NCBI GenBank assembly: GCA_028711925.1
Contig: JAQTRH010000038.1
Location: 1 to 9,386, forward strand
DNA: 9,386 nt
DNA from: Candidatus Nanoarchaeia archaeon
GTDB lineage: Archaea > Nanobdellota > Nanobdellia > Woesearchaeales > CG1-02-33-12
Direction of reading: 5' to 3'
Part shown: positions 1 to 4,701 of the stretch, piece after piece
How the letters are laid out: each line of letters starts with the position of its first letter
Position numbering within the stretch: position 1 is the first letter of the stretch
Translations under genes and position numbers: made by a program
The notes under the pieces: model-generated
The model's input: only the letters and a program-made list of their open reading frames with translations
Told to the model about the DNA's origin: nothing
Databases searched by the model: none

Positions 1-1025
1 TCAAGCAAAATTGATGTTTTTTCTGCAATTTCATCTGGTGAAAGATTGCAAACAAAACCATTATGATAATCCTTTATTAAATCTGCAGAAGCATTTCTTT
101 TATGCCTCACTGTTACAACTGGCAGACCACATGCATTTGCCTCAATAACTATAATGCCAAAACCCTCTATAACTGAAGGAAGAATAAATGACTTTGATGA
201 TTTCATATACTCATAAATTTTTTCTCTTAACATAAAATTCCTTGTTTCTATATTTTTTTGAAGGCCTAGTTCTTTTATAAGTTGGATTATTTTTTCCTTT
301 TCCGGACCATCTCCTATAAGTATAACTCTTATATCTGGAAATTTTTTTTTAAGGATATATATAGAATTGACTATTAAATCTACATTTTTATGTTTCATAA
401 ATCTTCCAGCATATATTACATCAAAATTTTGTCTTAATTTTCTTATACTTTCAATTTCCTCATTATCAACCCAATTCTCAACAACTTTGATATTGTTCTT
501 GCTTATTCCAAGCTTGATCAATCCCTTTTTAGTTCTTTTAGAGACAGAGATTATATTTTTTGTTAATCTTGAAACAACTTTTTCTATAAAAAAACCAAAA
601 ACTCCCTTTATTCCCATATATTCATACCAATAATCTCTCCAAACTTCATGCCAGGTTATTACCAGTCGGTTTTTTCTTATAACAGAGCAAGTTTTGCATA
701 CAATCGCAGGAAAATAAGGAAATGCGCTACAGTCTATTAAATCAAATTTTTCTTTAATCAAATACCAAAAAAGATAATATGAAAAGATTATTGGCTCAAA
801 AAGGTTTCTTTGACCTTTAAAATTATATTTTTTTTTATAACAATTAACCCCATGAATTATTATTCCTTGCTTTTTAATTATATTTGGGCCTTTCCACATC
901 TTTATTCCATAAAGATGTACATCGTGGCCCATTTCAACTAGTTTTTTAGCAAGAGTGTAATTTCTTACTTCTGCCCCTCCAATATTGTAAGGATAAATCA
1001 TATCATATACTATCGCTATTTTCAT
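1..1025 (-). CDS. Glycosyltransferase family 4 (GT-B fold), C-terminus cut by window edge
   Basis: The frame is open from the ATG at 1025 to the window edge, giving 341 residues without a stop. It is a retaining GT-B glycosyltransferase that should transfer a sugar from an activated nucleotide sugar to an envelope glycan or lipid acceptor on the cytosolic side. The N-terminal acceptor domain opens with MKIAIVYD and a glycine loop (IGGAEV, about 15-20). The donor domain begins near 202 (YAGRFMKHKN) and holds the family 4 signature EGFGIIVIEANACGLPVV at 287-304, with the two glutamates of the E-x7-E motif at 287 and 295. No signal peptide is seen; the aromatic stretch at 80-90 may contact the membrane. 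The gene lies 36 nt behind the family 2 glycosyltransferase on the same strand but has its own TATA-like box. Sugar and acceptor cannot be read from the sequence. Only the last part of the C-terminal domain is missing. Confidence 0.93.
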   Translation of the reverse strand, partial: MKIAIVYDMIYPYNIGGAEVRNYTLAKKLVEMGHDVHLYGIKMWKGPNIIKKQGIIIHGVNCYKKKYNFKGQRNLFEPIIFSYYLFWYLIKEKFDLIDCSAFPYFPAIVCKTCSVIRKNRLVITWHEVWRDYWYEYMGIKGVFGFFIEKVVSRLTKNIISVSKRTKKGLIKLGISKNNIKVVENWVDNEEIESIRKLRQNFDVIYAGRFMKHKNVDLIVNSIYILKKKFPDIRVILIGDGPEKEKIIQLIKELGLQKNIETRNFMLREKIYEYMKSSKSFILPSVIEGFGIIVIEANACGLPVVTVRHKRNASADLIKDYHNGFVCNLSPDEIAEKTSILL

Positions 1026-1045
1026 AAAATCAAATAAAAAGAAGG

Positions 1046-1055
1046 TTTATAAAAA
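1046..1055 (-). promoter_or_regulatory. TATA-like box for the GT4 gene
   Basis: On the minus strand the 36-nt gap between the two glycosyltransferase genes contains TTTTTATAAA, centred about 25 nt before the GT4 ATG. No Shine-Dalgarno sequence precedes that ATG. The spacing predicts a transcript starting at or very near the start codon. Read-through from the upstream GT2 gene remains possible. Confidence 0.55.
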
Positions 1056-1061
1056 ACTTTC

Positions 1062-1742
1062 TTAAAAAAGCCTTGAAGAGAGTATAAAAACCAAATGCCT
1101 CCAGCCATCCCTTAGACTGTTAAGCTTTGACTTGCCTTTTCTTTTCCTGTATGAAACTTTAACTTCGCATGTTTTAATCTTTTTTTTAGCGGCCTTTATA
1201 ACCATCTCAGATGCAAATTCCATTCCATCTGATTTAAGGCTCATTTTCTTGAAAGCATCTTTTGTAAATGCCCTTAAACCGCAATGAGCATCATATATTT
1301 TTGATTTAAATAAAATCCTTATAAGACCAGAAAGAAAAGCATTTCCCACGAAATGCAAATAAGTCATTGAACCCTTTTTCATTTTGCCATTAAAGCGGTT
1401 ACCAACAATAAACTCGTAACCATCTTTGATAGGAACAATTAATATTGGAATCTCAGAAAAGTCGTAAGTTCCATCTGAGTCTCCTATTACAATTATATTC
1501 CCTTTAGCAGATAAAATTCCCTTGATGCATGCAGCACCATACCCTTTTATGTTTTGTTTTATTACTCTTGCTTTTTTTGAATTAGCTATTTTGACAGAAG
1601 AATCTTTTGATCCATTATCACATACAATTATTTCACCATTTATCTTCTCTTTTTCAAAAAATTTGTTTATTTCATCAATGCATTTTCCTACTGTCTCTTC
1701 TTCATTAAGGCAAGGCATAACAACAGATATTTCTGGCTTCAT
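1062..1742 (-). CDS. Family 2 glycosyltransferase (dolichyl-phosphate sugar synthase-like), no membrane domain
   Basis: A 226-residue GT-A glycosyltransferase resembling polyprenyl/dolichyl-phosphate mannose or glucose synthases, which move a sugar from a nucleotide donor to a lipid phosphate carrier. Visible motifs are ISVVMPCLNEEETV at 5-18, DNGSKDSS at 42-49, a DxD-type metal motif GDSDGTYDF at 87-95, GNRFNGKMKKGSM at 114-126, DAHCGLRAF at 151-159 and GMEFASEM at 173-180. The protein stops at WRHLVFILSSRLF, where many archaeal relatives go on into C-terminal transmembrane helices, so this would be a soluble or peripherally bound form. The ATG at 1742 is chosen because the domain starts there; the open frame runs on to 1856 only through the divergent promoter and into the next gene. 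It probably works with the GT4 gene downstream. The exact sugar is unknown. Confidence 0.92.
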   Translation of the reverse strand: MKPEISVVMPCLNEEETVGKCIDEINKFFEKEKINGEIIVCDNGSKDSSVKIANSKKARVIKQNIKGYGAACIKGILSAKGNIIVIGDSDGTYDFSEIPILIVPIKDGYEFIVGNRFNGKMKKGSMTYLHFVGNAFLSGLIRILFKSKIYDAHCGLRAFTKDAFKKMSLKSDGMEFASEMVIKAAKKKIKTCEVKVSYRKRKGKSKLNSLRDGWRHLVFILSSRLF

Positions 1743-1766
1743 ATTTGGTGTAATTATTATGTGACA

Positions 1767-1778
1767 TTTATATATTTT
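1767..1778 (-). promoter_or_regulatory. TATA-like box for the GT2 gene in the divergent promoter region
   Basis: The minus strand reads AAAATATATAAA here, centred about 30 nt before the GT2 ATG. It lies in an 85-bp gap between divergent genes. No Shine-Dalgarno sequence is visible, so a nearly leaderless transcript is likely. The same bases read TTTATATA on the plus strand and could instead serve the HIT gene. Confidence 0.5.
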
Positions 1779-1796
1779 GTTTAATTTAATAGGAAA

Positions 1797-1806
1797 TTTT
1801 AAATAT
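1797..1806 (+). promoter_or_regulatory. TATA-like box for the first HIT gene
   Basis: TTTTAAATAT is centred about 26 nt before the ATG at 1828, the spacing expected for a leaderless archaeal transcript. No Shine-Dalgarno sequence precedes the ATG. This supports 1828 rather than the upstream TTG (1777) as the start, because an mRNA beginning near 1826-1828 would not contain the upstream codon. Confidence 0.55.
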
Positions 1807-1827
1807 AAACAATATTTAAGTAAAATT

Positions 1828-2490
1828 ATGGTGACAGAAGAAGAACTTGCAAACATGTCTCCTGAGCAAATACAGGAGCTTCAGAAGCAGAACTGCATAT
1901 TCTGCCACATTGTTTCGGGAAGGGTTGCATCAAAAAAAATTTATGAAGATGATAAGGTTTTGGCGATACTTGACATAAACCCCTTAAATCCAGGGCATAT
2001 GCTTCTATTGACAAAAGAGCACTACCAGATAATGCCCCAAATTCCCGATGATATAATTGCTCATATTTTTATGGTGGCCAAAAAGCTTTCCCATGCATGC
2101 CTAAGAGCATTAAATGCTGAAGGAACTAATGTATTTATAGCAAACGGAGCCCCTGCCGGCCAGAAAGCATCTCATTTTATGGTTCATATAATCCCAAGAA
2201 TGAAAGCAGATAAATTAACTACATTTGACCTTTCAGAAAAAAAAGTTTCAGAAGATGCTTTAGAGCAAATGAGAATTCCTCTTAAAAACAAAGTTAATGA
2301 TCTTTTTGGAATTAAAGAAAAAGAGCCTTTTTTTGTAGATAAGAGAGATAAAGAATCTCAAAAAAAAGTTTATGTTGAAAAAGAAAAACTGGAAAATAAG
2401 CCAGCTGAAAAAAGGCAAGAAAAAAATAATAAAGAACTTAATCTTGATAATATATCAAGTTTTCTTATAAAAAATGAGCCAAGAAAATAA
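1828..2490 (+). CDS. HIT-domain protein, first of a tandem pair, catalytic His replaced by Met
   Basis: A 220-residue protein of the histidine triad (HIT) superfamily, whose usual members hydrolyse or transfer nucleotides (AMP-lysine, Ap4A and similar). The HIT domain spans about 21-125: CIFC at 23-26, the strand VLAILDINPLNPGHMLLL at 44-61, KEH at 63-65, GTNVFIANG at 99-107 and the triad region GQKASHFMVHIIPR at 111-124. The canonical H-x-H-x-H reads H116-F-M118-V-H120, so the middle nucleophilic His is Met. The putative zinc ligands (C23, C26, H65, H116) are kept. A Lys/Glu-rich tail of about 95 residues follows, ending in LIKNEPRK. The start is the ATG at 1828; an in-frame TTG 51 nt upstream would add residues from the promoter. 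It overlaps the next HIT gene by 17 nt. The fold is certain; the activity is not, and it may be a nucleotide-binding pseudoenzyme. Confidence 0.93.
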   Translation: MVTEEELANMSPEQIQELQKQNCIFCHIVSGRVASKKIYEDDKVLAILDINPLNPGHMLLLTKEHYQIMPQIPDDIIAHIFMVAKKLSHACLRALNAEGTNVFIANGAPAGQKASHFMVHIIPRMKADKLTTFDLSEKKVSEDALEQMRIPLKNKVNDLFGIKEKEPFFVDKRDKESQKKVYVEKEKLENKPAEKRQEKNNKELNLDNISSFLIKNEPRK

Positions 2491-3004
2491 TTGTGAATTT
2501 TGCGATATAATAAAAAGCAAAAAAGGAAAAGTCATCTTTGAAGATGAAAAATCAGTTGCTATGCTCAGCCCAAGGCCTTTTTGCCATGGGCATATAATTG
2601 TTATGCCCAAGCAGCATTTCACAATAATCGAACAGGTTCCTGATTATTTGATGGCTCACCTTTCAAAAATAGTTAATAAGATATCAATAGCTGTTTTCGA
2701 GGTTTTTCAGGCAACGGGAACAAATATACTCATAAATAATGGGATTAATGCAGGCCAAAAAACAAACCATTTTATGGTTAACATCCTGCCAAGAAAAGAA
2801 AATGATGGTCTTGACTTTCAATGGAATTCAAAACAGTTTAATGAAGAGCAGATGTCAACAATAGAGATTAAGCTCAAGGAAGAATGTTCAGGAATAGGAG
2901 ATTTTGAAAAAGAAAACAGAAAACCAATCAATGCGGACAAGGAAATACAAAAGATTGATAAAGAAGAAAATTATCTTGTAAAACAGCTTAACCGTATACC
3001 ATAA
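2474..3004 (+). CDS. HIT-domain protein, second of the tandem pair, histidine triad degenerate
   Basis: A 176-residue HIT-domain paralogue of the preceding protein. CEFC at 7-10, the segment PRPFCHGHIIVMPKQH at 33-48, GTNILINNG at 82-90 and GQKTNHFMVNILPR at 94-107 line up with it. The triad reads H99-F-M101-V-N103, so two of the three histidines are gone, including the nucleophile. The putative zinc ligands C7, C10, H48 and H99 are present. The tail of about 65 residues ends EENYLVKQLNRIP, which resembles the LDNISSFLIKNEPRK end of the first protein. The ATG at 2474 lies inside the 3' end of the first HIT gene (17-nt overlap, no clear Shine-Dalgarno), which points to co-translation and perhaps a heterodimer, since HIT proteins usually dimerise. 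Classical HIT hydrolase activity seems unlikely. Confidence 0.92.
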   Translation: MSQENNCEFCDIIKSKKGKVIFEDEKSVAMLSPRPFCHGHIIVMPKQHFTIIEQVPDYLMAHLSKIVNKISIAVFEVFQATGTNILINNGINAGQKTNHFMVNILPRKENDGLDFQWNSKQFNEEQMSTIEIKLKEECSGIGDFEKENRKPINADKEIQKIDKEENYLVKQLNRIP

Positions 3005-3010
3005 GAGGTG
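3005..3010 (+). promoter_or_regulatory. Shine-Dalgarno site of the secreted Cys-rich protein
   Basis: GAGGTG directly follows the stop codon of the second HIT gene and sits 5 nt before the ATG at 3016. It matches the archaeal GGAGGTGAT consensus. It fixes the start and suggests that the secreted protein is translated from the HIT transcript. Confidence 0.8.
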
Positions 3011-3015
3011 TTTAA

Positions 3016-4077
3016 ATGAAAAGATTATTTACATTAATCTTGATATTGGTTATGATAATTCCAGTTTCTTATGCTTATACTTTCTTTGTAGGGGATTGTG
3101 ACGATACAGGATCAATCAGGATTTATTCAACCCAAAACATAGATGGAGAGGTTTATGCAAGTAAAGACCGCAAAACATGGTTTAATGTTCCTGGCCAATG
3201 GAGTGATGACCTGAAATTTTTTGATTCAGAAGATATGATCTTAAATGATAACTTCAAATATGGATTCATAATTAATTACCAAAATTTCAAATACAGCTTT
3301 GATGCATACTGCCCTGGGTACAAGTTCAGCTGTAAGGAGCTTAACCTGTCAATAGATAACTGCTACCAGAGGCCTGGTTATTTTTATGCAGAATTCAAGG
3401 CATTAAACCATAATGGGATTTATGATTTAAGGTACTCTTTTGAAACAGACAAAGATGATGTTTATACTTACAGCCCTTTATCAAAAAGCACAACACTAAA
3501 ACACTTAACGATAAATAACCTTGGCGATGGTAATTATTTGCTTAAGCTAAAAACGGATTTAAATATAGAGAAGTTTTCAATAAGCCATGATAAATGCTAC
3601 AACAAAAATGATAGGTATTACACTTATGTCGAAAAATATTGCAATAGGTTTTTTTGTGTTTCAGACAGCAACTGCAGCATTAATGAATTTTGTGATAAAA
3701 GCAATTTTTTATGTAAGGAACTTGATTGCAGTATTTGTGAAACACCATTTAACCATAGCTGTGTTGAAAAATGCGATGATAACAACCTCTGCACAACAAA
3801 TGAATGCGCTGAAGGAGAGTGTAAATTTACAGTTATGAATGGATGCCCTTCAGAAAACCAATGCCTTCCATACAACTCTGTCGATGTTATAAATAATGTT
3901 TCCTCCTATTGCGGTATTGAAAATGAGTGGATTCCACAAAAAAAAGATGGTGAAAGCTGTGAAAATGATTACGAATGCATAAATGAATGCGCTGAAGGAG
4001 TATGTGCCCAGTCAACACAAAATAAAGGTTTTTTTCAAGCAATATTTGATTTTTTTGCTGGTCTCTTCAGCTTTTAA
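3016..4077 (+). CDS. Secreted Cys-rich protein of unknown function
   Basis: A 353-residue exported protein that I cannot assign to a family. Residues 1-20 form a classic signal peptide (KR, a hydrophobic core, then SYA with likely cleavage after A20). Residues 21-190 look like beta-rich extracellular domains with few cysteines. Residues 194-330 hold 20 cysteines in short knot-like modules, including C220-x5-C226-x6-C233, CDDNNLCTTNECAEGEC at 253-269, and GESCENDYECINECAEGVC at 312-330. The last module resembles one in the lipoprotein next door. The protein ends in an aromatic hydrophobic tail (GFFQAIFDFFAGLFSF, 338-353), which may attach it to the membrane. Many disulfides imply folding outside the cytoplasm. 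It starts 11 nt after the second HIT gene behind a good Shine-Dalgarno site. A surface structural, adhesive or ligand-binding role is possible but is inference. Confidence 0.9.
   Translation: MKRLFTLILILVMIIPVSYAYTFFVGDCDDTGSIRIYSTQNIDGEVYASKDRKTWFNVPGQWSDDLKFFDSEDMILNDNFKYGFIINYQNFKYSFDAYCPGYKFSCKELNLSIDNCYQRPGYFYAEFKALNHNGIYDLRYSFETDKDDVYTYSPLSKSTTLKHLTINNLGDGNYLLKLKTDLNIEKFSISHDKCYNKNDRYYTYVEKYCNRFFCVSDSNCSINEFCDKSNFLCKELDCSICETPFNHSCVEKCDDNNLCTTNECAEGECKFTVMNGCPSENQCLPYNSVDVINNVSSYCGIENEWIPQKKDGESCENDYECINECAEGVCAQSTQNKGFFQAIFDFFAGLFSF
3798..3817 (+). repeat. Direct repeat copy 1 (20 nt) inside the secreted protein gene
   Basis: A 20-nt stretch beginning AAATGAATGC is identical to 3981-4000. 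It encodes the NECAEG segment of a Cys-rich module. The repeat is in frame and reflects internal module duplication. Confidence 0.85.
3981..4000 (+). repeat. Direct repeat copy 2 (20 nt) inside the secreted protein gene
   Basis: Identical to 3798-3817 and offset by 183 nt, which is 61 codons and so the same frame. It encodes the second NECAEG. Flanking sequence differs, so the duplication is old or short, or the two sites have been homogenised by recombination. Confidence 0.85.
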
Positions 4078-4085
4078 AAAGAAAA

Positions 4086-4097
4086 ATATTTAAAATA
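4086..4097 (+). promoter_or_regulatory. TATA-like box before the lipoprotein gene
   Basis: ATATTTAAAATA lies 9 nt after the secreted protein stop. Its centre is about 25 nt before the A/G run at 4115-4119, so a transcript starting there would have a leader of about 12 nt carrying the Shine-Dalgarno site. The lipoprotein may therefore have its own promoter in addition to read-through from upstream. Confidence 0.45.
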
Positions 4098-4116
4098 AGA
4101 TAACAAACAACATTAA

Positions 4117-4123
4117 GAGGTGG
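4117..4123 (+). promoter_or_regulatory. Shine-Dalgarno site that sets the lipoprotein start
   Basis: GAGGTGG sits 5 nt before the ATG at 4129. An in-frame GTG at 4120 lies inside this motif and would add only three residues, so it is rejected as the start. Confidence 0.8.
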
Positions 4124-4128
4124 ATATA

Positions 4129-4701
4129 ATGGACAGAAAAATTTTAGTTTTGGTATTAATAGTATTTGTATTTCTAAGCGGATGCACAAAAACTCCTGAC
4201 CAAGAACCAGGCGAAGATGAGCAGCAGCAAACAGAAGATGAAAACCAGGACAATGAAGAACAAGAAACAGACCAGGAACCAAGCTGTGATGATGGCATAA
4301 AGAACGGCGATGAAACAGATGTTGACTGCGGCGGTTCATGTGATACATGTGAACTAGGAAAAAGCTGCGAAGAAGATTCAGACTGTGGTTTAGGAATATG
4401 CGAGGAAGGCATATGTGAAGAAGAAACTAAGCCGGATGAAAAGGTCCTTACAATAGAAATAGACAACCTTTCATTAAGCCAGAAGTATGTTACAATTGAG
4501 AAAGGAACAACAGTTATTTGGATGAACAATGAAGACCGCCCGCATTTAATTGCTGCTCATTACAATGAATTCAGAAGCCCAAGACTTGAGCAAGGAGATT
4601 CTTATAACCACACTTTTAATGAAGTGGGAGAATATACTTATATCTGTGCAATTTTTAAGCGGCAGATACAAGGAACAATAAATGTTGAAGAAAATCCTTA
4701 A
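4129..4701 (+). CDS. Lipoprotein with Cys-rich module and cupredoxin-like domain
   Basis: A 190-residue exported lipoprotein. The lipobox LSGC (16-19) predicts lipid attachment at C19 and anchoring on the outer face of the membrane. Residues 20-51 are a Glu/Gln/Asp linker. Residues 53-74 carry the extracellular motif C-x2-GIKNGDETDVDCGG-x-C-x2-C, and 77-96 a second Cys cluster (C80, C86, C91, C96). The C-terminal domain (about 106-187) is cupredoxin-like: VTIEKGTTVIWMNNEDRPH at 121-139, then F-x2-VGEYTYIC at 163-173 and GTINV at 182-186. Of the type 1 copper ligands only H139 and C173 are evident. The position of the second His is F176, and no axial Met follows (C-A-I-F-K-R-Q-I-Q-G). It may be a membrane-tethered electron carrier with an altered site, or a copper-free relative. 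It ends convergently with the radical SAM gene. Confidence 0.9.
   Translation: MDRKILVLVLIVFVFLSGCTKTPDQEPGEDEQQQTEDENQDNEEQETDQEPSCDDGIKNGDETDVDCGGSCDTCELGKSCEEDSDCGLGICEEGICEEETKPDEKVLTIEIDNLSLSQKYVTIEKGTTVIWMNNEDRPHLIAAHYNEFRSPRLEQGDSYNHTFNEVGEYTYICAIFKRQIQGTINVEENP

Noticed and set aside
367..633. 88-codon plus-strand reading frame
   Set aside because: It lies wholly antisense to the GT4 gene, has a low-complexity Phe/Ile/Ser composition and no ribosome binding site.
1026..1061. Frameshifted remnant of the missing GT2 membrane domain
   Set aside because: The 36 nt after the stop are AT-rich, contain a TATA-like box and do not encode a hydrophobic continuation in any frame.
1777..1827. 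TTG start adding 17 residues to the first HIT protein
   Set aside because: The ATG at 1828 has a TATA box about 26 nt upstream, and the extra residues would be translated from promoter DNA.
1743..1856. N-terminal extension of the GT2 gene to an ATG at 1856
   Set aside because: The extra 38 residues would cross the divergent promoter region and the start of the HIT gene; the glycosyltransferase domain begins at the ATG at 1742.
3587..3838. 83-codon frame overlapping the secreted protein gene in another frame
   Set aside because: It is a shadow of the Cys-rich region with no start signal and no recognisable protein features.
3798..4000. 20-nt direct repeat as a mobile-element or CRISPR-like signature
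   Set aside because: Only two copies exist, both in frame inside one gene and encoding the same peptide, so protein module duplication explains them.
4120..4128. GTG start for the lipoprotein
   Set aside because: The GTG is part of the GAGGTGG Shine-Dalgarno site; the ATG at 4129 has correct spacing and a normal signal peptide.
4067..4529. Two minus-strand reading frames of 93 and 138 codons
   Set aside because: They are antisense to the lipoprotein gene, and their Ser/Cys/His-rich content mirrors its acidic and Cys codons.
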